This document shows, in pieces, positions 10,795-21,469 of a stretch of 64,000 nt of DNA (positions are counted from its first letter, which is position 1; each line of letters opens with the position of its first letter). Source of the DNA: Procambarus clarkii (lineage: Eukaryota > Arthropoda > Malacostraca > Decapoda > Cambaridae); the NCBI RefSeq assembly GCF_040958095.1, contig NC_091152.1, positions 18,012,796 through 18,076,795 of the forward strand, in the 5' to 3' direction. A program made the translations under genes and the position numbers. The notes under the pieces were generated by a model. It made no database searches and was not told the origin of the DNA. It saw only the letters and a program-made list of their open reading frames with translations.

Positions 10795-13700
10795 GACCCC
10801 CCCCCCATCCCCCTCACCCACCACCACCACCCCATCCCCCTCACCCACCACCACACTTCCCCATCTTCCCCCTCACCCACCACCACACTACCCCCTCACC
10901 CACCACCACATTACCCCCTCACCCACCACCACACTACCCCATCCCCCTCACCCACCACCACACCACCCCCTCACCCACCAACACACTACCCCATCCCCCT
11001 CACCCACCAACACACTACCCCATCCCCCTCACCCACCACCACACTACCCCCCCACCCACCACCACACTACCCCATCCCCCTCACCCACCACCACACTACC
11101 CCCTCACCACCAACACACTACCCCATCCCCCTCACCCACCAACACACTACCCCATCCCCCTCACCCACCACCACACTACCCCATCCCCCTCACCCACCAC
11201 CACACTACCCCCTCACCCACCACCACACTACCCCCCCACCCACCACCACACTACCCCATCCCCCTCACCCACCACCACACTACCCCCCCCACCCACCACC
11301 ACACTACCCCATCCCCCTCACCCACCACCACACTACCCCCTCACCCACCAACACACTACCCCATCCCCCTCACCCACCACCACACTACCCCATCCCCCTC
11401 ACCCACCACCACACTACCCCCTCACCCACCAACACACTACCCCATCCCCCTCACCCACCACCACACTACCCCATCTTCCCCCTCACCCACCACCACACTA
11501 CCCCCTCACCCACCACCACACTACCCCCTCACCCACCAACACACTACCCCATCCCCCTCACCCACCACCACACTACCCCCTCACCCACCACCACACTACC
11601 CCCACACCCACCAACACACTACCCCATCCCCCTCACCCACCACCACACTACCCCATCCCCCTCACCCACCACCACACTACCCCCTAAACCACCACCACAC
11701 TACCCCATCCCCCTCACCCACCACCACACTACCCCCTCACCCACCACCACACTACCCCATCCCCCTCACCCACCACCACACTACCCCATCCCCCTCACCC
11801 ACCAACACACTACCCCATCCCCCTCACCCACCACCACACTACCCCATCCCCCTCACCCACCACCACACTACCCCATCCCCCTCACCCACCACCACACTAC
11901 CCCATCCCCCTCACTCACCACCACACTACCCCCTCACCCACCACCACACTACCCCATCCCCCTCACCCACCACCACACTACCCCATCCCCCTCACCCACC
12001 ACCACACTACCCCACCCCCCTCACCCACCACCACACTACCCCATCCCCCTCACTCACCACCACACCACCCCATCCCCCTCACCCACCACCACACTACCCC
12101 ATCCCCCTCACCCACCACCACACTACCCCATCCCCCTCACCCACCACCACACTACCCCCTCACCCACCACCACACTACCCCCACACCCACCACCACACTA
12201 CCCCCTCACCCACCACCACACTACCCCCTCACCCACCACCACACTACCCCCTCACCCACCACCACACTACCCCCACACCCACCACCACACTACCCCCTCA
12301 CCCACCACCACACTACCCCCTCACCCACCACCACACTACCCCCTCACCCACCACCACACTACCCCCTCACCCACCACCACACTACCCCATCCCCCTCACC
12401 CACCACCACACTACCCCATCCCCCTCACCCACCACCACACTTCCCCCCCCCTCACCCACCACCACACTACCCCATCCCCCTCACTCACCACCACACTACC
12501 CCATCCCCCTCACCCACCACCACACCACCCTATCCCCCTCACCCACCACCACACTTCCCCCCCCTCACCCACCACCACACTACCCCATCCTCCTCACCCA
12601 CCACCACACTACCCCCTCACCACCAACACACTACCCCATCCCCCTCACCCACCAACACACTACCCCATCCCCCTCACCCACCACCACACTACCCCATCCC
12701 CCTCACCCACCACCACACTACCCCCTCACCCACCACCACACTACCCCCCCACCCACCACCACACTACCCCATCCCCCTCACCCACCACCACACTACCCCC
12801 CCCCCACCCACCACCACACTACCCCATCCCCCTCACCCACCACCACACTACCCCCTCACCCACCAACACACTACCCCATCCCCCTCACCCACCACCACAC
12901 TACCCCATCCCCCTCACCCACCACCACACTACCCCCTCACCCACCAACACACTACCCCATCCCCCTCACCCACCACCACACTACCCCATCTTCCCCCTCA
13001 CCCACCACCACACTACCCCCTCACCCACCACCACACTACCCCCTCACCCACCAACACACTACCCCATCCCCCTCACCCACCACCACACTACCCCCTCACC
13101 CACCACCACACTACCCCCACACCCACCAACACACTACCCCATCCCCCTCACCCACCACCACACTACCCCATCCCCCTCACCCACCACCACACTACCCCCT
13201 AAACCACCACCACACTACCCCATCCCCCTCACCCACCACCACACTACCCCCTCACCCACCACCACACTACCCCATCCCCCTCACCCACCACCACACTACC
13301 CCATCCCCCTCACCCACCAACACACTACCCCATCCCCCTCACCCACCACCACACTACCCCATCCCCCTCACCCACCACCACACTACCCCATCCCCCTCAC
13401 CCACCACCACACTACCCCATCCCCCTCACTCACCACCACACTACCCCCTCACCCACCACCACACTACCCCATCCCCCTCACCCACCACCACACTACCCCA
13501 TCCCCCTCACCCACCACCACACTACCCCATCCCCCTCACTCACCACCACACTACCCCATGCCCCTCACCCACCACCACACCACCCCATCCCCCTCACTCA
13601 CCACCACACTACCCCATCCCCCTCACCCACCACCACACTACCCCATCCCCCTCACCCACCACCACACTACCCCCTCACCCACCACCACACTACCCCCACA

Positions 13701-14990
13701 CCCACCACCACACTACCCCCTCACCCACCACCACACTACCCCCTCACCCACCACCACACTACCCCCTCACCCACCACCACACTACCCCCACACCCACCAC
13801 CACACTACCCCCTCACCCACCACCACACTACCCCCTCACCCACCACCACACTACCCCCTCACCCACCACCACACTACCCCCTCACCCACCACCACACTAC
13901 CCCCTCACCCACCACCACACTACCCCCTCACCCACCACCACACTACCCCCTCACCCACCACCACACTACCCCATCCCCCTCACTCACCACCACACTACCC
14001 CATCCCCCTCACCCACCACCACACCACCCTATCCCCCTCACCCACCACCACACTTCCCCCCCCTCACCCACCACCACACTACCCCATCCCCCTCACTCAC
14101 CACCACACTACCCCATCCCCCTCACCCACCACCACACCACCCTATCCCCCTCACCCACCACCACACTTCCCCCCCCTCACCCACCACCACACTACCCCAT
14201 CCCCCTCACTCACCACCACACTACCCCATACCCCTCACCCACCACCACACCACCCCATCCCCCTCACCCACCACTACACTACCCCACCCCCCCTCACCCA
14301 CCACCACACCAACCCATCCCCCTCACCCACCACCACACTTCCCCCCCCTCACCCACCACCACACTACCCCATCCCTCTCACCCACCACCACACCACCCCA
14401 CCCCCCTCACCCACCACCACACTACCCCATCCCCCTCACCCACCACCACACTACCCCATCCCCCTAACCCACCACCACACTACCCCATCCCCCTCACCCA
14501 CCACCACACTACCCCATCCCCCTCACCCACCACTACACCACCCCACCCCCCTCACCCACCACCACACTATCCCACCCCCCTCACCCACCACCACACCAAC
14601 CCATCCCCCTCACCCACCACCACACTTCCCCCCCCCCTCACCCACCACCACACTACCCCATCCCCCTCACCCACCACCACACTACCCCATCCCCCTCACC
14701 CACCACCACCACCCCATCCCCCCTCACCCACCACCACACTACCCCATCCCCCTCACCCACCACCACACTACCCCATCCCCCTCACCCACCACCACCTCCC
14801 CATCCCCCCTCACCCACCACCACCACCACCCCATCCCCCCCTCACCCACCACCACCACCCCATCCCCCCTCACCCACCACCACCACCACCCCACCCCCCC
14901 TCACCCACCACCACCACCACCCCACCCCCCCTCACCCACCACCACCACCACCCCACCCCCCCTCACCCACCACCACACTACCCCATCAGG
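10795..14990. repeat. 4.2-kb C-rich array (CTCACCCACCACCACACTACCCC)
   Basis: Units of about 20-30 bp combine CTCACCCACCAMCACACTACCCC with an optional CATCCC spacer. The plus strand is almost free of G, and the minus strand has hundreds of GGGG and GGTGGTGG runs. Rare markers show a large internal duplication: CCATCTTCCCCC at about 11.47 and 12.99 kb, CCCCTAAACC near 11.68 and 13.20 kb, and CCCCCACACCC near 12.18 and 13.69 kb are all offset by 1515 bp. The last 400 bp degrade into plain (CAC)n with C-runs. No protein is expected despite frames of more than 1400 codons. Confidence 0.96.
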
Positions 14991-15000
14991 TGGAAAGTAA

Positions 15001-17000
15001 ATAATTATCAAAAGAAGGCACCAAGCCGGGAAGGCTCTGCTGTAGCACCATCAAACGTGCGGAATAATCAGAGGGCGCTAAATATCACCAAGGATGCCAA
15101 TACGGGAACAGAATTGCATAAGGCAAAAGATATATAAAGTATCCGATTCACCAAGCATTGTATCGATGGACAGTCGGAAAGCAAGACACAAGCTCATCCT
15201 GGAAGTCCAGACATTCAACAAGAATGTGCACGACTGTAAGAGGAATAATGCAAATTGGACAATAAGGAGCAGGGCGGCGCTCCATTAAGTGACCATGAGT
15301 TAAACGTGTATGGCCAATATGTAACCTTGCCAGAGCCGTTTCCCAATGCAATTTACAGTAGTGGGAGGAAGGCTACAGGGACACACGGCCCTTAAGAGTA
15401 TCAGTTTGTTACCAATAACAGAAGACCAACAACCCTGCCAACGGGGAAGGATGGAGAAATGAATAACTGGGTAAAAGTCAGAATACGGAATATATTTACG
15501 GGAGATGGGACAAGTGCGGACAGCTTCCTTAGCGGCAGCATCCACAAGCTCATTTAAAGAGACGCCAACATGGCTGGGAACCCAGCAAAACTCTACCAAC
15601 TTAAATTTACTGGAGATAAGAAACAGCCAATGTTGAGTCTCAATGACCACTGGTTGGACAGGATTAAAGGACCCCAAAGCCATGAGGGCACTACGAGAGT
15701 CAACTACCACCACGAAGGAGGATTGACAATGAGAAAGCAGGAGACGAAGAGCATAGAGAATAGCATAAAGTTCTGCTGTGAAGATGCTAGTCTCCGGAGG
15801 GAGGCGACACATATAAGTGTGGTCAGGAAAAACAACAGAGTAGCCAACACCGTCAGCAGACTTAGACCCGTCGGTGAAGATGGAAATGGAGCGAGAGTGT
15901 GAGGAAAAGTGCTCAAGGGAAAGGCGTTTCAGGACCGTAGAAGGGGGTTAAAGCTTTAGTGATGCAGGTCAGGGAAGTACAAAATTTGGGAAGGGGGACC
16001 CTCCACGGGGGCAAGGATGGAACAATACGAGGAGAAACATTGGTAAGACGAAGCAAAGAGAATCTTGTAAGCAACACAAACGGACAGAAAGAGGAAGGTG
16101 GTGAAGAGAAACAGGAACCACAGGAGGGGTATAAGTCAAAGCACAACAGAGGTGAGAGTGAGGATGCTGTAAGGACCGTGCAAGATAGCGAAGATAGTAG
16201 TGATCACGGCGATCCTGGAGTGAGAGAGAAAGTCAGTGTCAGCGTACAAGCCGAGGGTAGGAGTGGAACGAAAGGCACCAGAGCCGAGGTGCAACCCAGT
16301 ATGGTGCAAAGCATCAAGACAGCGAAGAGTAGAAGGAGAAGCAGAAGAGTAAGCAGGGTAGCCATAATCGAGTTTAGACAGGACGAGAGAGGAGTGCAAA
16401 TAGAGGAGTGTGCGCCTATCTGCACCCAAGAAGTATGGGACAAAACCTTAAGGTTAAGGACCTTAGAGCATTCAACAGGGAGGTAAGAGATATGGGGCGA
16501 CTAGGACAAACGAGTGTTAAAGAATAATCCCGAAAGCTTCACATAAAGCGACAAAGAGCGACGAAGAGCGACCCGCTGCCGAGTAAAAGTCATAGCACAA
16601 GTTTTGGTTGTAGAGAACTTGAAGCCATGATTGCTGGCCCAAGATGACACGGCATCAATTGCAAGTTGAAGCCACCGTTGAAGGAGAGGCGAATCATCAC
16701 CTCGACAGCAAAGAGTAAGATCATCAACATAAAGAGCGGAGAAGATGCCAGAAGGAAGGGAGGAAAGAAGACCATTGAGGGCCACCAGAAAAAGAGTAGT
16801 ACTAAGAACACTACTTTGGGGCACACCTTCGTACTGCCGAAAAGAGGCAGAGAGAGTGGCACCAAGCCTGACTCTAAAGGAACGACGTATACGCCCCACA
16901 AACGCCACCTTAAGAACCGTCAGTCCGTCGAGATCTGGTTCAGTGACGAAAGGGGGATTGACAATAAAAGGTTCCCCCGTTAGAGGCGTTGGGTACTACA
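15001..17000 (-). pseudogene. RNase H-bearing LINE, RT to 3' end, copy 2
   Basis: Read on the minus strand from 17000 down: an RT palm with EGVPQSSVLSTTLFLVALNG (glycine of PQG changed to S) and the active-site box ALYVDDLTL near 16.7 kb; the RT thumb (LSKLDYGYPAY) at 16.4-16.1 kb; an RNase H domain at 15.8-15.3 kb (ETSIFTAELYAIL, VVVDSRSALMAL, CWVPSHVGVSLNE, DAAAKEA) and the His/Cys tail ERRPAPYCPICIIPLTVVHI; then the 3' UTR to 15001. The domains lie in at least four blocks in different frames, so it is dead. The endonuclease and ORF1 are missing or not recognisable above 17.0 kb. Same family as the 8.0-kb copy; I-superfamily type by domain order. Confidence 0.88.
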
Positions 17001-17817
17001 GTTCTACGGGTGCACGAGTATGCCTCCTCAAGCACCCGGGCGTCAAAATAAAAGAAGGCCAAAAGAAGAATCAAAACAGTCAAAAGGTCGGCGGGGAATG
17101 ACAATGAGAAAGGAGAAGAGGGGGGGGGGGGGGAGATAAACGAAACAGAAGGAAAAGGAAAAGTTGTCCCGTATAATTAGAGAGGACAGCAGCAGAAGCA
17201 CAATGTTACAAAAGAACAGAGGACCGTCCCAAGGAGCATCACACTCCGCCAGCCGCTCACCAAGCCCCCTCGCGGCAACACCGAGCTGGACAGGAAGAGG
17301 GGATCAGGTGGAAAGAACTATTCACATTTATAAATTGAAACCGTATCATGCTAGGGAGGAACTAGAGCTGCCTCCAGGAAGTCTAGTTCCTGGCCCAGCA
17401 GTGCTGACTACTAACTCAAACGACGAGTCAGATGTAGAGGATGACACTGTCAACTGTCATCAGTAGTCAAGTGCACTCTCGTCACCTCATGGTAACAACA
17501 TCTCGCACTGTACAGTAAAGGTTAAAAGTAACTCCCTTAGTTACTATTGTTTAGAATTCATTAAATTTTCCTGTAGAGGCAATGATGTGGATTTATTAAG
17601 TGTGCTTAACTCAGGTAGCAGACTTTACCTTGCTCGGGGGTTTCCAACCTCCTAAAGACCCAGAGTTATAACCATGCTTCTACTATTTTGTTGTCTGTCT
17701 TTCTCCCAGGTCTGATTTGTACACCTGTCCAGCTGTTCCAGCAACACGTGAAACCATGATCGAAATCAGTAGCATTGGGATGACCTTCCTTTCTGTGAGG
17801 AACAGAGGGGGGGGGGG
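17001..17817. other. unassigned, includes a poly-G run
   Basis: This stretch may start with more decayed LINE sequence. A pure run of about 14 G lies near 17120 and a second G-run near 17808. A 100-codon open frame at 17164-17466 shows no recognisable domain and I do not call it. Confidence 0.3.
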
Positions 17818-17985
17818 ACCAAACAACACACTAGAAAGTGAAGAGACGACGACGTTTCGGTCCGTCCTCAACTATTCTTGAGAATGGTCCAGGACGGATC
17901 GAAACGTCGTTGTCCCTTCACTTTCTAGTGTGTGGTTTGGTCAACATATTTCAGCCACGTTATTGTGACTCCTCGTCTGCATCAG
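17818..17985. mobile_element. Palindromic PLE terminal repeat (body-less copy)
   Basis: Two arms of about 62 bp face each other around 17879/17880 (ATTCT-tg-AGAAT), starting and ending in GACCAAAC / GTTTGGTC with small differences. The arms carry CGACGACGTTTCGGTCCGTCC and its complement. They match the 48-bp inverted repeats of the PLE at 59.7-60.9 kb, and the right arm is followed by the same tail (TTCAGCCACGTTATTGTGACTC). Here the inverted termini are fused with no coding DNA between them. Confidence 0.8.
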
Positions 17986-17989
17986 GGGG

Positions 17990-18721
17990 GAGGTACGTTA
18001 TACAAAACCCTACCCCCCACCTGACCCAGTAACTCGTCAACTGGTTACTTTGATGGAGCGACTCCTACACTCGGCCGACAGCTCAGCATGCTGCCTACAA
18101 TGAAGCAGTCACCGGATGTCAACGTTTAACACCATCGTGGGTAGCTGTCTCGTTGTCACCACCACCCACCAGCTGCGTCGCCAAGACTGCAGCCAGACCC
18201 AAGTGTATTACATGTCCGAGAGGGAGTCAACCATTAGCAGTACTCACCATTCTCTCCTCAAGATCTGTTGTTCTGTCGTCTGATGTAACGGACAAGCGGA
18301 ACAAAGGTTGTCACAAGGCCAACGCCACAGACTCCCTATAGAGCACAGTTGACTCGCCATAGAAGGGTGCAAAATTACCTCCTTCGGCCCAAGGTCAACT
18401 GTAGTATTCACAAATGGTGTTTACGGCCAAGTAGTCTTGTGACATCAAGAAACGCCTTAGATAACGTGGACCATGGAGACTGAAGTCGGGAATCATCGTT
18501 TTGCAAACACGCCACCCACTTCAACGGCCCTCTGAAGACACTTCCGTCGTGAGACACCTTTGCTAATCTGCACTACTATGGTCAGCTGTTGTTATCAGTC
18601 TCATCCGTCAAGACTACATGCGAGCTATGAGAAGTGACTCTTTAGTGGGGTTCACCCGGCAGGTGCCAGCCGGCCACAAGCCTCACTTGCCACTCAACTC
18701 CACCCAGTCATGAAACCGGAA
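17990..18721. other. unique-looking spacer, nothing recognised
   Basis: No RT, nuclease, transposase or tandem repeat was recognised in either strand. Short open frames here show no family signature. Confidence 0.35.
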
Positions 18722-18972
18722 TAGGGTTATCTTGAGATGATTTCGGGGCTTTTTTTTTCTAGTGTCCCCGCGGCCCGGTCCTCGACCAGGCCTCCACCCC
18801 CAGGAAGCAGCCCGTGACAGCTGACTAACTCCCAGGTACCTATTTACTGCTAGGTAACAGGGGCATTTAGGGTGAAAGAAACTTTGCCCATTTGTTTCTG
18901 CCTCGTGCGGGAATCGAACCCGCGCCACAGAATTACGAGTCCTGCGCGCTATCCACCAGGCTACGAGGCCCC
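18722..18972 (-). mobile_element. tRNA-derived SINE, subfamily 1b
   Basis: On the minus strand the head reads as a tRNA with GCCTCGTAGCCTGGTGGATA, an anticodon-like loop with CGT (Thr-type), and B box GGGTTCGATTCCCGC. The body from AACAAATGGGCAAAG to AGCCCCGAAATCATCTCAAG is the same as that of the 1a copies at 5.9 and 33.7 kb. Thus head and body have different histories. Confidence 0.92.
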
Positions 18973-18974
18973 CT

Positions 18975-19434
18975 ACGAGGGTGCTAGAGGACCAGGATTC
19001 TCTACCGTCAACGATTGATGGTCGTCCGATCTACAATCATATACGCGTCAGTCGTCTAACATCACTGTTTTAAAAAGATTTAAACAAAAATAAAAAAGAT
19101 TTTAAAAAGAAAATCCTCTTACGACTCAATATTGTATTTAATAATCAACCTTGCTCAGAGACCTATGTAATTATATCAGTTGAGTAAGAGTCAACCACCG
19201 TTACTTGACTACGGGCATATGAGTCAGTCAGCATGAGAACAAGTTGTCCTGATAGACACACATAACCAACTCCAGAGTCACTAGCAGCCTCTGCAGTGAG
19301 AAATGGCTACCGACCAACTTCTTGTAATTCATTACATTGGAAGTAATTGAGGCTATTCAATATTGTATTAAATAATTAACCTTGCTCAAGTGTCTATATA
19401 ATTACCATCATTTTTGAGGATAAAACTAAGCAAC
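18975..19434. other. AT-rich spacer with a 55-bp direct duplication
   Basis: A segment around TCAATATTGTATTTAATAAT and ACCTTGCTCA (near 19.13 kb) recurs diverged near 19.35 kb in the same orientation. No gene was recognised. Confidence 0.5.
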
Positions 19435-19473
19435 TTCACTAGGCAACTAAGTCACTCTAAGTTGCCTAGTGAA
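19435..19473. repeat. perfect 14-bp hairpin
   Basis: TTCACTAGGCAACT at 19435-19448 is the exact reverse complement of 19460-19473, with an 11-base loop. It sits just before the LINE-tail palindrome. Confidence 0.85.
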
Positions 19474-19484
19474 TTACCTGCTTG

Positions 19485-19992
19485 ATACCTGTATAAACAT
19501 CAGAGGTCCGCGGTTGTTCAACGTCCTACCAGCGAGCATCAGAAATATAGCCGGAACAACCGTGGACATCTTCAAGAGGAAACTAGATTGTTTTCTTCAA
19601 GGAGTGCCGGAGCAACCAGGCTGTGGTGGGTATGTGGGCCTGAGGGCCGCTCCAAACAACAGCCTGGTGGACCAAACTCTCACAAGTCAAGCCTGGCTTC
19701 GGGCCGGGCTTGGGGAGTAGAACTCCCAGAACCCCATCAACCAAGTATCAACCAGGTATCATACCTGGTTGATGGGGTTCTGGGAGTTCTTCTACTCCCC
19801 AAGCCCGGCCCGAAGCCAGGCTTGACTTGTGAGAGTTTGGTCCACCAGGCTGTTGTTTGGAGCGGCCCTCAGGCCCACATACCCACCACAGCCCGGTTGC
19901 TCCGGCACTCCTTGAAGAAAACAATCTAGTTTCCTCTTGAAGATGTCCACGGTTGTTCCGGCTATATTTCTGATGCTCGCTGGTAGGAATTC
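19485..19992. mobile_element. Tail-to-tail palindrome of two LINE 3' ends
   Basis: The plus strand from about 19490 encodes the last 75 or so residues of the LINE seen at 1.2-2.3 kb (CINIRGPRLFNVLPASIRN, then KRKLDCFLQGV, ending RAGLGE and stop at 19720). After the UTR the sequence turns around at about 19760 (AACCAGGTAT-c-ATACCTGGTT) and the same tail follows on the minus strand to about 19990. Arms are about 230 bp and nearly identical. The left arm has an extra ten or so bases from a duplicated TATCAACC near the centre. Confidence 0.92.
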
Positions 19993-19994
19993 GA

Positions 19995-20969
19995 ATTGAA
20001 TTGACGAATTCAGTTGAATGACAGAATTGACGAATTCAATTAGTCATATTAGTGAAGATGGCAAGTAAGTGAGGCTAGAGCAGTGGCTTGGGTCAGCTTA
20101 CAAGCTGGAGGTCAGGGTGAGGTGTGATCAGTGTGGGGTCAGCAGGCAGTGGATACATGAACATTTCATCTATTTCCACTTCAATTCCCCTGAGTATTTT
20201 ATATGTCCCTATCATATCTCCTCTCTCCCTTCTTTTCTCTAGTGTCGTAAGGTTCAGTTCCTGCAGACGCTCTTCATATCCCATCCCTTTCGGAATAAAA
20301 AGTCCTAATTTCAAACTGCGAATACGTGCAGAGAGCCAGAATTTGGCTCCAAAATATGGCTCAAGGGTCAAACTTAAGATGTGAGGGATGTTTTGAAAAC
20401 TGAAGAGGACCACTCCCAGAGCCAGCAACATCTCGGCAAGAGGAAGTTGGCAGTATTCAAGGTAGAGTCAACTGTGAGTTAAACACCAGTATATTAGTCA
20501 GCACCATTGCCTCAGATAGGAATATTTCAGTGTTAGGGAGTGTTCATTTACCTTTTTTGTGTTAATAAACGATTTGTAATTAGTAATGGTGTTTATTTAA
20601 ATTTTCCCCCATTTTTATATGTCTTTATCTAATCAATACCCGCCAAACACACACCGAAACTACGACGTTGGTACAACGTTCGAACAAGTTTTAACACCTC
20701 CTAAGCAGTTATAACAACCAATATAGCAAGTTGTAACAACGTTCTAATACCTCATAAACACGTTAAGCCAAGATGTAACAACTTTATTACAAGTTGTAAC
20801 AAGCGGAAAATAGGGACAGATACGGTCTGTGTTTCCAGGGTAAGATCCTGTGTTTTTGTAGTATAATCCCACGCGTTTTTGTAAGCCGCTTCATCGATTC
20901 AATATATTCTCCCTTGGTACATTTGCTAAACAACACTTTAAAGTAGATTCATCCATCCTTTCCAATAAA
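19995..20969. other. mostly unassigned, with a short LINE relic
   Basis: Apart from the RT thumb relic listed separately, this is AT-rich sequence without a recognised gene; the left end repeats GAATTGACGAATTCA-like words. Confidence 0.4.
20145..20300 (-). pseudogene. short CR1-like LINE C-terminal relic
   Basis: The minus strand encodes MGYEERLQELNLTTLEKRRE followed by RGDMIGTYKILRG. The same segment (YEERLRELNLTSLEDRR, RGDMITTFKILKG) is in the intact LINE at 48.9-50.9 kb, so this is a diverged fragment of that group. Confidence 0.8.
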
Positions 20970-21252
20970 CAGTCTCCGTGGTGTAGTGGTAAGACACTCG
21001 CCTGGCGTTCCGCGAGCGCTATGTCATGGGTTCGTATCCTGGCCGGGGAGGATTTACTGGGCGCAATTCCTTAACTGTAGCCTCTGTTTAACGCAACAGT
21101 AAAATGTGTACTTGGATGAAAAAACGATTCTTCGCGGCAGGGGATCGTATTCCAGGGACCATAGGATTAAGGACTTGCCCGAAACGCTACGCGTACTAGT
21201 GGCTCTACAAGAATGTAACAACTCTTGTATATATCTCAAAAAAAAAAAGGGG
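20970..21252 (+). mobile_element. tRNA-derived SINE, family 2, copy 1
   Basis: The head GGTGTAGTGGTAAGACACTC plus GGGTTCGTATCCTGG resembles tRNA A and B boxes. A body with GGGGAGGATTTACTGGGCGC and CCTCTGTTTAACGCAACAG follows, and the element ends in CTCTTGTATATAT and an A-run. A second copy lies at 45187-45455. No target duplication was identified. Confidence 0.87.
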
Positions 21253-21385
21253 ATCTACATTCTTTTATTTATGTTGCAATTGACTGGTTCTTTCCCGCAG
21301 TCAATTGGCATGATTACAGAACCTCTCGGATTACGTGGTGGCAGCAGTAAGTCTCTCAGAGTTGGCCTGAAACTGGAGTTTGCCT

Positions 21386-21468
21386 GAAGTACAGCGTTGC
21401 ATTACAATGCTGTACTTCCAAGCGAAGTACAAGCGAAACCAAGCGCCACAAACGCTTGGTTTGTGGCG
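21386..21468. repeat. two adjacent hairpins before the 43-bp array
   Basis: GAAGTACAGC (21386-21395) pairs with 21409-21418, and CGCCACAAA (21444-21452) pairs with 21460-21468 around a 7-base loop. The second hairpin abuts the first unit of the tandem array. Confidence 0.8.
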
Positions 21469-21469
21469 T

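Noticed and set aside
9107-15000. Open frames of 1786 and 1428 codons rich in His, Thr and Pro
   Set aside because: They are read through stop-free tandem units; overlapping frames on the same strand are open as well, and unit lengths change frame. No start context, domain or splice structure supports a protein.
17164-17466. 100-codon open frame as a host gene
   Set aside because: No recognisable domain, no repeat in the window and no splice or promoter signal strong enough.
17818-17985. Hammerhead fold in the body-less PLE palindrome
   Set aside because: The core words and GAAA are present in the right arm, but the stem I partner is lost at the palindrome centre, so no complete fold remains.
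20970-21050. Functional tRNA gene (also at 45187)
   Set aside because: Poor anticodon stem, same 3' body in two places: SINE heads.
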